Positions 52,100 through 61,103 of a stretch of 64,000 bases of DNA are shown piece after piece. The first letter of the stretch is position 1; the number at the start of each line of letters is the position of its first letter. The stretch comes from Neptunicoccus sediminis (GTDB lineage: Bacteria; Pseudomonadota; Alphaproteobacteria; Rhodobacterales; Rhodobacteraceae). The position numbers and the translations under genes were made by a program. Under the pieces are notes generated by a model, which saw only the letters and a program-made list of their open reading frames with translations, made no database searches and was not told the DNA's origin. Location of the stretch: positions 558,001-622,000 of the forward strand of contig NZ_MDVX01000001.1 of the NCBI RefSeq assembly GCF_001719615.1, given 5' to 3'.

Positions 52100-53307
52100 C
52101 CCCTTGGTTGCATATTGTCGGCATTGGTGAGGACGGGCTGGACGGGCTGGTGCCCACCGCCCGCGCTGTGGTGGAAGCGGCTGAAGTCATTATTGGCGGC
52201 GACCGACACCATTCCCTGTCGGACAACATCCGTGCGGAACGGGTGGCTTGGCCTTCGCCCTTTGACGCGCTGATCGACACGCTGCAGGGCTATAAGGGTA
52301 AACGGGTTGTGGTTCTCGCCACGGGCGACCCGCTTTGGTATTCGGTTGGTGCCCGGATCGGACGGTCCATTCCGCCGGCCGAGATCACCTATCACCCGCA
52401 GCTTAGTGCCTTTCAACTGGCCGCCGCGCGCATGGGGTGGTCCATGCCGGATGTGGAAACCCTGACAGTTCACGGGCGCCCTGTAGAGCAGATGATCGCC
52501 TTCATCCAGCCGGACCAGCGGTTGCTGATCCTCACCACGGGTGCGGAAACTCCGGCACAGATCGCGAAATTCCTGAGTGAGCGGGGCTATGGCAAATCGC
52601 AGATGACCGTTCTGGCGGCGATGGGTGGCAAGGAGGAACAGCGTTTTGAGGGGCTGGCCGAAAGCTGGGACCATATTGTACCTGCCTTCAACACGCTGGC
52701 GGTAGACTGTGTGGCTGCGGAAGACGCGGCGCTGATCCCCCGCGTGCCCGGACTGGCAGATGAGCTGTTCCAGCATGACGGCACCATGACCAAACAGGAA
52801 GTCCGCGCCGTGACGCTGGCCAAGCTGATGCCAATGCGCGGGGCGCTGTTGTGGGATGTAGGCTGTGGTTGCGGGTCTGTTGCAGTGGAATGGATGCGGG
52901 CGGCACGGTTCAGCCATGCCATCGGTATCGAGCCCCGTGCGGACCGCCGCCTGTTTGCGGCGCAAAACGCCGCCGCGCTGGGCGCGCCCCGTCTGGAACT
53001 GGTTGACGGCACGGTTCCCGCAGCGCTGGACGGTTTGAAAGCCCCTGATGCAATCTTTATCGGCGGTGGCCTGTCCCGTGAAACATTCGAGACCTGCTGG
53101 CAAGCCCTGCGTCCGCTTGGGCGGCTGGTTTGCAATGCAGTCACGCTGGAGAGCGAGGCGCTGTTGCTGTCTTTGCACAAGGAATACGGCGGGCAGCTTG
53201 TCAAACTGAACGTGAACCGCGCCGAACCCATCGGCGGGCCGGACACCGGCCTGACCGGATGGCGCCCGCTGATGCCGGTGACACAGTGGAGCCTGATCAA
53301 GCGATGA
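52096..53307 (+). CDS. cobL: Precorrin-6Y C5,15-methyltransferase (decarboxylating)
   Basis: A 403-residue bifunctional protein: an N-terminal CbiE-like SAM methyltransferase (about residues 1-200, GIGEDGLDGL near residue 9) and a C-terminal CbiT-like domain (about 215-400, LWDVGCGCGSVAVEWMR near residue 255). It methylates C5 and C15 and decarboxylates the acetate at C12. ATG overlaps the cobH stop; cobI starts within its stop. Confidence 0.94.
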   Translation: MTPWLHIVGIGEDGLDGLVPTARAVVEAAEVIIGGDRHHSLSDNIRAERVAWPSPFDALIDTLQGYKGKRVVVLATGDPLWYSVGARIGRSIPPAEITYHPQLSAFQLAAARMGWSMPDVETLTVHGRPVEQMIAFIQPDQRLLILTTGAETPAQIAKFLSERGYGKSQMTVLAAMGGKEEQRFEGLAESWDHIVPAFNTLAVDCVAAEDAALIPRVPGLADELFQHDGTMTKQEVRAVTLAKLMPMRGALLWDVGCGCGSVAVEWMRAARFSHAIGIEPRADRRLFAAQNAAALGAPRLELVDGTVPAALDGLKAPDAIFIGGGLSRETFETCWQALRPLGRLVCNAVTLESEALLLSLHKEYGGQLVKLNVNRAEPIGGPDTGLTGWRPLMPVTQWSLIKR

Positions 53308-54005
53308 ACGGCAAACTCTACGGTGTGGGGCTTGGTCCGGGCGATCCCGAACTGATGACCCTGAAGGCTGCGCGGCTGATCGGCGCGGCGGATGTTGTGG
53401 CCTACCCGAGCCTTGAAGGCGGGGCGAGCTTTGCCCGTGCCATTGCCGCCGGTGTGATCCGCGACGGGGTAGAGGAAATCGCCATCTCCATCCCCATGTC
53501 GGTGAAGCGGGAACCGGCGCAAGCGGCCTATGATGCCGGTGCAGCGGATCTGGCGGCCTGTCTGCGGGCGGGGAAAACTGTTGTGGTTCTGTGCGAAGGG
53601 GACCCGTTCTTTTACGGGTCTTTCATGTATCTGTTTTCCCGCCTTTCGGATGAATTCGAGGTCGAAGTCGTGCCCGGTGTCACCAGCGTGACGGCCTGCG
53701 CCGCTGCCCTGCGTTCGCCCCTGTCGGCGCGAAACGAGGTGCTGACGATTATTCCCGGCCCGATGGAAGAAACCGCGATGGAGCAGCGGATTGCGGCGGC
53801 CCAAGCGGTTGCGGTGATGAAGGTGGGGCGGCATCTGCCGAAGATCCGCCGCGTGTTGGACCGGCTCGGGCTGATGGAACATGCGGGCTATGTGGAACGG
53901 GCGACCCTGCCGGAACAAAAGGCGATGCCTTTGGCAAAGGCTCCGGAAACGGCGCCTTACTTCTCGATGATATTGGTGACCAAGGGCGAGGATCCTTGGT
54001 TGTGA
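53304..54005 (+). CDS. cobI: Precorrin-2 C20-methyltransferase
   Basis: The 233-residue methyltransferase adds a methyl group at C20 of precorrin-2. It has the family's GVGLGPGDPELMTLKA start and the SAM-binding LCEGDPFFYGSFMYL segment near residue 93, followed by EVVPGVTSVTACAAAL. ATGA overlap with cobL. A 44-base gap separates it from the cbiG-cobJ fusion. Confidence 0.94.
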   Translation: MNGKLYGVGLGPGDPELMTLKAARLIGAADVVAYPSLEGGASFARAIAAGVIRDGVEEIAISIPMSVKREPAQAAYDAGAADLAACLRAGKTVVVLCEGDPFFYGSFMYLFSRLSDEFEVEVVPGVTSVTACAAALRSPLSARNEVLTIIPGPMEETAMEQRIAAAQAVAVMKVGRHLPKIRRVLDRLGLMEHAGYVERATLPEQKAMPLAKAPETAPYFSMILVTKGEDPWL

Positions 54006-54049
54006 CGATGATGGCGGGCCGCGGTCTGCCCAGTGATAAGGTTTGATGG

Positions 54050-55852
54050 ATGGTTAATCCGGTAGTTGTTTGTTTGTCCCGCTCGGGCGAGTCCACGGCC
54101 CGACGTGTGGCGGAAATTCTGGGTGCTGCGGTACACGGGCGCGAAGGGCGCGTGGATCAGGCGGATGCCTATTTCGCCAATGCGCTGGAACATGTGCGCG
54201 TGCTGTTTGCCAGTGGAACGCCGGTTGTGGGGGTCTGCGCCGCCGGTATTCTGGTGCGTGCCGTCGCGCCGCTGGTCAGTGACAAGAAAACCGAACCGCC
54301 TTTGCTGGCTGTGCCGGATGACGGATCGACCGTGATCCCGCTGCTGGGCGGGCATCGCGGCGCGAACCGGCTGGCCCGTCAGATTGCCGAAGGTCTGTCC
54401 GCCCATGCCGCTGTGACAACGGCTGGCGATGTAGCGATGGGGGTGGCGCTGGACGAGCCGCCGCTGGGCTGGCGTCTGGCCAACCCGCAGGATGCCAAGG
54501 GCGCGATGGCGCTGATGTTGTCAGGCGGTGGTGTGCGTGTTGAGGGCGAGAATATCTGGGATGTCGACACGGTTGAAACCGGCGCTGTCACGCTGACCAC
54601 CACAGAGGCGCCGATGGCAGGGGACGGCACGCGGCTGGTCTATCATCCGCAGCGGTTTGCGCTGGGGCTTGGCTGTGCGCGGGGCTGTGACGTAGAGGAA
54701 ATGTGGGATCTGGTGCAAAAAACGCTGGCGGAGAATAACATCGCGGCGGGGGCCATCGCCTGTGTCGGCTCGCTTGATCTGAAGGGGGATGAACCTGCGA
54801 TGATCGAAACAGCCGCCCGTCTGGGTGTGCCCTTCCGCGTATTTACGGCCGCCGAACTGGAGACACAGACGCCCCGTCTGGCCAATCCGTCTGCGGTGGT
54901 GTTTGACGAGGTCGGCTGTCACGGTGTGTCCGAGGGTGCCGCGCTGGCGCTTGGCGGGGACGCGGCTGTACTGGCGGTTGAGAAACAAAAGACCGCAAAT
55001 GCCACCTGTGCGCTGGTACGCTCCGAAGCGCCGATTACAGAATTTGCAGGCCGTTCCCGCGGCAAGCTGTCGATTATCGGTATCGGTCCGGGGCAACATA
55101 GCTGGCGCACGCCGGAGGCCAGTGCGTTGGTTGCAGAGGCCGAGGAACTGGTGGGCTATGGGCTTTACATCGACCTGCTCGGCGCTTTGGCCCATGGCAA
55201 GGAGCGGTCCGATTTTCCGCTTGGGGGCGAAGAAGACCGCTGCCGCTATGCGCTGGAACAGGCCGGTAAGGGTAAGAACGTTGCGCTGATCTGTTCCGGT
55301 GATGCGGGAATTTATGCGATGGGTGCGCTGGTGTTTGAACTGCTGGACCGCGGACCAGACGAAATGGGCGTTTCCGATGCGGCCCATCGGGTCGAGGTCG
55401 TCTCCACCCCCGGTGTCAGCGCTTTGCAAGGGGCTGCAGCCCGCGCCGGTGCGCCTTTGGGCCATGACTTCTGCGCGATTTCCCTGTCTGATCTGCTGAC
55501 CCCGCGCGAGGATATCGTGAAGCGGTTGAAGGCGGCGGCGGAAGGGGACTTCGTGATCGCCTTTTACAACCCCGTTTCGATGCGTCGCCGCACCCTGCTG
55601 GCCGAGGCGCGGGATATTCTGTTGCAACACCGCCCAGCGGATACGCCTGTGATGCTGGCTTCCAGCCTTGGCCGTCCCGAAGAACACGTCCGCTATCGCA
55701 AGCTGTCCGAATTGGAAGTGGACGAGGTGGATATGCTGACGGTGGTTCTGGTCGGGTCGAGCCATTCCAGACTGGCGCAACTGGGCGAGGGACCGCGCAT
55801 GTATACACCGCGCGGTTACGCCCGCAAGATTGACGGAGATCTGGCGTCCTGA
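54050..55852 (+). CDS. cobJ: CbiG-CobJ fusion: cobalt-precorrin-5A hydrolase-like plus C17-methyltransferase
   Basis: A 600-residue fusion. Residues 1-335 resemble CbiG: an N-terminal part (LFASGTPVVGVCAAGILVRAV) and a CobE/CbiG C-terminal part (GLGCARGCDVEEM, ANPSAVVFDEVGCHGVSEGAA). Residues 340-600 are a precorrin-3B C17-methyltransferase (IIGIGPGQHSWRTPEA, then SGDAGIYAMGALVFE, and AFYNPVSMRRR). So ring contraction/C17 methylation and the CbiG-related function are tied together. Fusion of these domains is seen in Rhodobacterales. Confidence 0.92.
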   Translation: MVNPVVVCLSRSGESTARRVAEILGAAVHGREGRVDQADAYFANALEHVRVLFASGTPVVGVCAAGILVRAVAPLVSDKKTEPPLLAVPDDGSTVIPLLGGHRGANRLARQIAEGLSAHAAVTTAGDVAMGVALDEPPLGWRLANPQDAKGAMALMLSGGGVRVEGENIWDVDTVETGAVTLTTTEAPMAGDGTRLVYHPQRFALGLGCARGCDVEEMWDLVQKTLAENNIAAGAIACVGSLDLKGDEPAMIETAARLGVPFRVFTAAELETQTPRLANPSAVVFDEVGCHGVSEGAALALGGDAAVLAVEKQKTANATCALVRSEAPITEFAGRSRGKLSIIGIGPGQHSWRTPEASALVAEAEELVGYGLYIDLLGALAHGKERSDFPLGGEEDRCRYALEQAGKGKNVALICSGDAGIYAMGALVFELLDRGPDEMGVSDAAHRVEVVSTPGVSALQGAAARAGAPLGHDFCAISLSDLLTPREDIVKRLKAAAEGDFVIAFYNPVSMRRRTLLAEARDILLQHRPADTPVMLASSLGRPEEHVRYRKLSELEVDEVDMLTVVLVGSSHSRLAQLGEGPRMYTPRGYARKIDGDLAS

Positions 55853-55874
55853 ACGGCGCAGAGAGGATAACACG

Positions 55875-56666
55875 ATGACAGTTTATTTTATTGGGGCCGG
55901 ACCGGGTGATCCCGATCTGATCACGGTCAAAGCCAAGGCACGGATCGAGTCCTGTCCCGTTTGCCTTTATGCCGGTTCGCTGGTGCCAGAGGCCGTGGTG
56001 GCCTGTGCGCCCGATGGGGCAAAGGTAATGGATACAGCCGTGATGACGCTGGACGATACCCACGCCGAGATAAAAGCCGCCCATGAGCGGGGCGAGGATG
56101 TGGCGCGGGTCCATTCCGGTGATCCCTCCCTGTACGGCGCCATTGCCGAACAGATCCGCCGGTTGCGGGCGGATAACATTCCCTTTGAAATCATTCCCGG
56201 TGTGCCAGCATACGCGGCGATGGCAGCGACTATCGGGCAGGAACTGACCATTCCGGAAATTGCGCAATCCATCGTGCTGACCCGCATGTCCATGCAATCC
56301 ACATCCATGCCAGCGGGCGAGACGCTGGAGAACTTCGGGCGCACAGGGGCAACGCTGGCGATCCATTTGGCGGTGCGCAACATGCGCGAGATCGAACGGC
56401 AGCTGGTGCCCCATTACGGCGCGGATTGTCCCGTGGTGGTCGGCTATCGTGTGGGCTGGCCCGATCAGGAAATCATTCGCGGCACCTTGTCAGACATCCG
56501 CATGAAAGTGCGTAAAGCCAAGATTACCCGCACTGCACTGATCATGGTGGGCCCCGCACTGGCAGAGAGCCACGATTTTGTTGATTCCGCGCTGTATGAT
56601 CCATCAAAACCCCATGTTTTGCGTCCGGTTACAGGCGTTGATCTGGTGGAGCCGAACAACACCTGA
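55875..56666 (+). CDS. cobM: Precorrin-4 C11-methyltransferase
   Basis: The 263-residue enzyme methylates C11. It has the GAGPGDPDLITVKA start, YAGSLVPEAVV, and RVHSGDPSLYGAIAEQIRRL near residue 78, and the VPAYAAMAATIGQELTIPE segment. It starts 22 bases after the fusion gene and is the last gene of the operon, with a terminator 25 bases later. cobK, usually next in the pathway, is not in the window. Confidence 0.95.
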   Translation: MTVYFIGAGPGDPDLITVKAKARIESCPVCLYAGSLVPEAVVACAPDGAKVMDTAVMTLDDTHAEIKAAHERGEDVARVHSGDPSLYGAIAEQIRRLRADNIPFEIIPGVPAYAAMAATIGQELTIPEIAQSIVLTRMSMQSTSMPAGETLENFGRTGATLAIHLAVRNMREIERQLVPHYGADCPVVVGYRVGWPDQEIIRGTLSDIRMKVRKAKITRTALIMVGPALAESHDFVDSALYDPSKPHVLRPVTGVDLVEPNNT

Positions 56667-56690
56667 CCGCAGTATTCGCGCGAAAACGTT

Positions 56691-56727
56691 AACAGCCGGT
56701 GTCTTTGGGGACACCGGCTGTTTTTTT
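56691..56727 (+). terminator. Intrinsic terminator of the cobalamin operon
   Basis: AACAGCCGGTGTC and GACACCGGCTGTT form a 13-bp stem with a 6-base loop, then six further Ts. Confidence 0.93.
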
Positions 56728-56750
56728 ATCTGGCAGATTTTAATAAATCG

Positions 56751-58610
56751 TCAGTTCGACGGGTACTTCGAGGCCGCGCGCCGCGCCTTGTTCTTCTTGC
56801 TGTTGGCCTTTCCGACTGCGGGCGCAAGGTTCTTGCCGCCCTTCTTTTTCAGCGGCGTCACCACGCCTTCGGGACGGCTGTCCTCGGGGCGGGCGCGTTT
56901 TTTGAACTTCGGCTTGCCCTTGTCTTTGGTACTCGGCGCTTTGGGCTTTTTGCGGCGCGGAGCGGGATCGTCGTTCCAGTCAACTGGGGTTGTGGACGCC
57001 TTGGGTTTGAATTTCGGCTTTGGTCCACGCTGGGCCGCACTCGGGGCGTCGATCCGGGTGATCGGAGAGTTCCGGTCGTATTCCATTTTCGGACCGACCG
57101 ATTTCAAGAAACCTTCAACGCTGCCTTTACGGATTTCCACCAGCGTTTCACTGTGCTGGACGCGGATCGCACCGATGTCGTCCTTGGTAATTCCGCCAAC
57201 CTTGCACAATTTCGGCAGGAAGCGGCGCACTTCCACGCCGGCATTCTGGCCTCCGGCGACGGAGAACCAGACAGACGGACCGAAGGCGGCTTTGGCATCG
57301 CGGGGATCAAACGGCTGGGGTTCGCCCAGTTCCTCCGGCGCGGTCTGGCGCGAGCGGTAGAGCCGCAGATAGGCCGCAGCAACCTGTTCGGCGCTGTGCA
57401 GTTCCAGCAGGTTCGCGACCGCATCGGCCTCGTTTTCAGCGACGGGTGTGTGCCATGCTTCATGGGCCAGCATACGGGCTTCATCCTGCGCCATCACCGC
57501 TTCGGCAGAGGGGGCGGGGCCTTGCTCCGCAGTCAGTTTTGCCGTGCTCAGCAGGCGGGAAGCCTTGCGCAGCGCTTTGGGGTTGGCGATCAGGATCGAA
57601 ACACCCTTACGCCCCGCACGCCCCGTCCGACCGGAGCGGTGCAGCAGGGTTTCGCTGTTGGATGGCAGGTCCGCATGGATCACCAGATCAAGGTTTGGCA
57701 GGTCGATGCCGCGCGCAGCCACATCGGTCGCAACACAAACGCGGGCACGTCCGTCGCGCATGGCTTGCAGGGCATGGGTACGTTCGTTCTGGGACAGCTC
57801 GCCCGACAGGGAGACCACGGAAAAGCCGCGGTTCGACAGGCGGGTGGTCAGACGGTTTACGGTGGCGCGGGTGTTGCAGAACACCAGCGCTCCGGGCGAT
57901 TCATAATAGCGCAGCACGTTGATGATGGCTTTTTCATCGTCGCGGTTTGCCACGCTCATCAAATGGTATTCGATGTCAGAGTGTTGCTGGCGTTCACCGA
58001 TGGTGGACACGCGCACCGCATCGTTCTGATAGGTTTTCGCCAGTTTCGCGATGCTGCCGGACACAGTGGCAGAGAACAAAAGCGTGCGGCGGGATTTGGG
58101 GGAGGCTTCGAGAATGAATTCCAGATCCTCGCGGAAGCCCAGATCAAGCATTTCGTCGGCTTCGTCCAGCACAACGGCCCGCAGGCCGGACAGGTCGATA
58201 GAGCCGCGCATGATGTGATCGCGCAGACGTCCGGGAGTGGCTACAACAACATGGGCGCCACGACCAAGCGCACGGCGTTCGTCGCGCATGTCCATGCCCC
58301 CCACACAAGAGGTCACGATTGCATTGGCCTTACCATACAGCCACGTCAGCTCGCGCATCACCTGCATGGCGAGTTCGCGTGTCGGGGCAATCACCAGCGC
58401 CAGCGGTTTGCCTGCAGGACCGAAGCTTTCGTCGTCTTCCAGCAGGGTCGGGCCAAGCGCGAGGCCAAAGCCGACCGTCTTGCCAGAGCCTGTCTGGGCC
58501 GAGACCAGAAGGTCGGAATTACCCAGTTCGGGATCGGTCACAGCGGTCTGGACGGGGGTGAGTGTTTCATAACCGCGCTCGGATAGCGCGTCGGAGAGAG
58601 CTTGTTTCAT
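56751..58610 (-). CDS. DEAD-box RNA helicase with DbpA-type RNA-binding domain
   Basis: A 619-residue helicase. Motifs: Q motif near the start, Walker A SAQTGSGKTVGF, DEAD in VLDEADEMLDLGF, SAT, and HRSGRTGRAGRKG. A C-terminal DbpA-like RNA-binding fold runs from about residue 425 to 500, and a Lys-rich tail to the end (KPKFKPKAS, GKPKFKKRARPED). This resembles CsdA/DeaD cold-shock helicases used in ribosome assembly and mRNA decay. Length is typical. Its gene end is convergent with cobM. Confidence 0.93.
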   Translation of the reverse strand: MKQALSDALSERGYETLTPVQTAVTDPELGNSDLLVSAQTGSGKTVGFGLALGPTLLEDDESFGPAGKPLALVIAPTRELAMQVMRELTWLYGKANAIVTSCVGGMDMRDERRALGRGAHVVVATPGRLRDHIMRGSIDLSGLRAVVLDEADEMLDLGFREDLEFILEASPKSRRTLLFSATVSGSIAKLAKTYQNDAVRVSTIGERQQHSDIEYHLMSVANRDDEKAIINVLRYYESPGALVFCNTRATVNRLTTRLSNRGFSVVSLSGELSQNERTHALQAMRDGRARVCVATDVAARGIDLPNLDLVIHADLPSNSETLLHRSGRTGRAGRKGVSILIANPKALRKASRLLSTAKLTAEQGPAPSAEAVMAQDEARMLAHEAWHTPVAENEADAVANLLELHSAEQVAAAYLRLYRSRQTAPEELGEPQPFDPRDAKAAFGPSVWFSVAGGQNAGVEVRRFLPKLCKVGGITKDDIGAIRVQHSETLVEIRKGSVEGFLKSVGPKMEYDRNSPITRIDAPSAAQRGPKPKFKPKASTTPVDWNDDPAPRRKKPKAPSTKDKGKPKFKKRARPEDSRPEGVVTPLKKKGGKNLAPAVGKANSKKNKARRAASKYPSN

Positions 58611-58820
58611 AGGTCAGTTCTTTTCGGGATAGGCCCCGAAGAGCGGTCACGCGCGGCAGGGAGGTTCGTGCCGCAGCTACGCGGTCAGGGCTTGTGTGTA
58701 AAGGTCGATTTCCGCAAGGCTGCGTTGCAAATTAGGACAGTTTCGCGTTATCGTTCCAATAAATTCATTGAAAATACATATTTATAGGCCAAACTGGATA
58801 GATAAAAGAGGGGATTCTTC

Positions 58821-59174
58821 ATGGACGTTCATATGTCACCCGAGGTTCTGGAAGGGCTGCGCCGCGCCCGTACACAAGAGCTTAAGCGCAGTTCCCGCCT
58901 GCGTGTCGTTGTCGGAGACGAGATTTACCCCGTATTGCGCAGTTGGGAGGGTGGATTTTCCCTGTCAGCGGATGCGCCCCATCTGCGTGGCACGGTGGAA
59001 TTTTGCAACGGCTCCCGCCTGTTACATGAATGCCTGATCGTGTGTTCGGCTCAGGAAGGGTCGGAAATGGTCTATGAATACAAGCGGCTGTCCCGCGTGA
59101 CAGAGGGACGTGTTCTGGATTTTGAACAAGCGGACAACACGCCTGTTGCGTATCTCGGTGCGCCGGAAACCTGA
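58821..59174 (+). CDS. Small conserved protein, possibly PilZ-like
   Basis: A 117-residue protein I cannot assign with confidence. Its middle (RSSRLRVVVG, then LRSWEGGFSLSADAP and LRGTVEFCNGSRLLHECLI) has a basic start, a WEGGFSL turn, and a beta-strand pattern similar to PilZ c-di-GMP-binding domains, but the usual RxxxR and D/NxSxxG motifs are not exact. GAGGGGATT site. It stands alone, divergent from the helicase, with a 210-base upstream gap. Confidence 0.65.
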   Translation: MDVHMSPEVLEGLRRARTQELKRSSRLRVVVGDEIYPVLRSWEGGFSLSADAPHLRGTVEFCNGSRLLHECLIVCSAQEGSEMVYEYKRLSRVTEGRVLDFEQADNTPVAYLGAPET

Positions 59175-59197
59175 GGGTTCAAACCCTTGATAAAGTT

Positions 59198-59752
59198 TTA
59201 GTAGAGCGGCGCGTCGTAGATTTTCTGCCCCTCGATGGTCAGCCCTTTGATCAAGGCGCTGCCGTCGTCTGCTACGGACAGTATAACCCCCAACTTTTGC
59301 TCGCGGCGTAAGGATTCGAGCTCCAACGCGCGGTCCTTGGGCGCGAAAAACCGATCAAAAGGAAATGCGATTCGCAGGGTGTTGTCGCTGGCCGATGACT
59401 GGAATTGCGCCCGCCCTGCCAGAACCGGACCGTTGAAATCCTCTGGATAGGTGTCATGCAGGCTTTGCACCTGCGCAAAAGGCCCTGTGGTATCAAGGGC
59501 GGCATAAACCGGATCGTTCCACGTGAAACGTCCGTGCAGGGTCACGCTGTCCCGCGGAATCTGGCTGATGTTAAGGTTCAGGGCGGTGTAATGGCCGCGG
59601 AACAGGTCTCGCGGGTCGATAAATCCGGTTTCAAGCAGAACCTCCCGACCTGACTGCAGGGCGGTCGCCCGGTCGGTAATGATTTTCGCCAGAACGCCGG
59701 TTTGCAACAGCGCGGCCAGAATGGTGCCGATGATCAAGAAACGGCGGCTCAT
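59198..59752 (-). CDS. GDYXXLXY domain membrane-anchored protein
   Basis: A 184-residue protein with one N-terminal membrane helix (about residues 4-24) and an extracytoplasmic domain of the GDYXXLXY family. Here the name motif reads GHYTALNL near residue 55, a variant of GDYxxLxY. It overlaps the DUF2157 gene by 4 bases and, as in many bacteria, the two are a pair; function is unknown. Confidence 0.82.
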   Translation of the reverse strand: MSRRFLIIGTILAALLQTGVLAKIITDRATALQSGREVLLETGFIDPRDLFRGHYTALNLNISQIPRDSVTLHGRFTWNDPVYAALDTTGPFAQVQSLHDTYPEDFNGPVLAGRAQFQSSASDNTLRIAFPFDRFFAPKDRALELESLRREQKLGVILSVADDGSALIKGLTIEGQKIYDAPLY

Positions 59753-61032
59753 GGCTGGCCGCCCTTGTTGCGGGTCAGGCGCGGGATGATGAACACGCCC
59801 GCCAGCAGGATCACCCCGACACCCAGATAGAATACGCTGGTGCCAAGCAATGTGCCGACGGTTTCGAAATAGGTGTACAACAGCGCCACTGCGAACAGCA
59901 GAAATCCAAGTGTCGTCAGCGGCCGCTCCCCGATCCGCCAACCCATGCGGATCACCCAGATCGCTCCGCCGACCATGAGGATTTGGACAGCTATGGCAAT
60001 GTCAGGTGCGAACAGCAATATAGCAAAGGTCACGACGCCGAACAGGACGGTTACGACCAGATCGTAGGTGTTGGGATGGCGCGAACGCACGGCGGTTCTC
60101 GCGAAAGCCGCGCCCAGCATAAGGCTGGCAAGGGCGGGCAGCAGAGTGGCAGCGTTCAGCGGCCCATAGGCTATATGAATCCGGTCAACGCGAGCAATGA
60201 CATGCCATGAGAAGATCATTACCGCCATAAAGAGGATGATATAGACCATCAAAGGCCGCTCAAACCCGAGCAGCAGGCGGCGGGTCCGGTCCAGCCAAAG
60301 CGCCCCAGACAAGCAGGCCAAAGACAGCCCCAGCCCAATGGCCAGCATCCCGAGCCGGCCTTCTTCGGCCAGTGTCAGCGCCGTCATTGCGAACCAGATG
60401 CACGCGGACAGAACGATCAGATGGGCCGCAAACCGGCTGCGCGCGGCATAGGCTATGGCGGCGGCGGCCAGCAGATAAAACGGATAGTCGGGATGCAGCG
60501 GTTGCGCTCCAGCAAAGGCATTGGGGTATAGCAGCATCCAGACCATCAGCAGGGCAAGGGACAGCACCAACGCGGGCACGGATAAGGTCAGTGCCGCGGC
60601 CAGAAGGGTGCCCATCGCCCAGAGCCACGTTGCATCCTTCGGACTGCCCTGAATGTGGTAAATCTGGCTGATCAACATGATGCCGGCGCCAAACATGGCG
60701 CAGGCGCCAAGGGTGCAGGTCTGGGCGGTCTTGTGATAACCCCGCACGGACAGAAACAGCGATCCGCCCCAGAACCCCCACATGGCCGCAAGGATCAGGC
60801 CGACCCGTGTCAGCCGTGACATGCCCTCCCAGTTGGCCGCGACAAAAGTCATCGCTGCAAAGCCGAGACAGACCACCGCCAGCAGCACCAGAACCTGCCG
60901 GAAGCTGGCCCCGCCCGCGCGGTTCTGCACATCCGCATCAAGCAGCGCCGCCGTTGTGCCGTCCAGCAATCCGCGACTTTGCCAATCGTCGATCGCCTCT
61001 GACAGCACGGATTTGCGGTTCCACATGGCCAT
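59749..61032 (-). CDS. DUF2157 multi-pass membrane protein
   Basis: A 427-residue protein with an N-terminal cytoplasmic DUF2157 segment (residues 1-40, WQSRGLLDGTTAALL) and about ten to twelve membrane helices. Partner of the GDYXXLXY gene that overlaps its stop. Starts at 61032, right after the U-tract of the trpS terminator; its Shine-Dalgarno AAGGGG (61048-61043) lies in the hairpin's 3' arm. A second ATG is two codons in. Confidence 0.85.
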   Translation of the reverse strand: MAMWNRKSVLSEAIDDWQSRGLLDGTTAALLDADVQNRAGGASFRQVLVLLAVVCLGFAAMTFVAANWEGMSRLTRVGLILAAMWGFWGGSLFLSVRGYHKTAQTCTLGACAMFGAGIMLISQIYHIQGSPKDATWLWAMGTLLAAALTLSVPALVLSLALLMVWMLLYPNAFAGAQPLHPDYPFYLLAAAAIAYAARSRFAAHLIVLSACIWFAMTALTLAEEGRLGMLAIGLGLSLACLSGALWLDRTRRLLLGFERPLMVYIILFMAVMIFSWHVIARVDRIHIAYGPLNAATLLPALASLMLGAAFARTAVRSRHPNTYDLVVTVLFGVVTFAILLFAPDIAIAVQILMVGGAIWVIRMGWRIGERPLTTLGFLLFAVALLYTYFETVGTLLGTSVFYLGVGVILLAGVFIIPRLTRNKGGQP

Positions 61033-61064
61033 AAAAAAGATGCCCCTTCATTCAGGGGCATCTT
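61031..61064 (-). terminator. Terminator of trpS, overlapping the next start region
   Basis: AAGATGCCCCT and AGGGGCATCTT form an 11-bp stem with a 6-base loop, followed on the minus strand by a T-run reaching to the DUF2157 start codon. Confidence 0.85.
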
Positions 61065-61103
61065 ATGACGCAGGCTCTGCGCGTCAACCGAAAGCGGGGT
61101 GGG

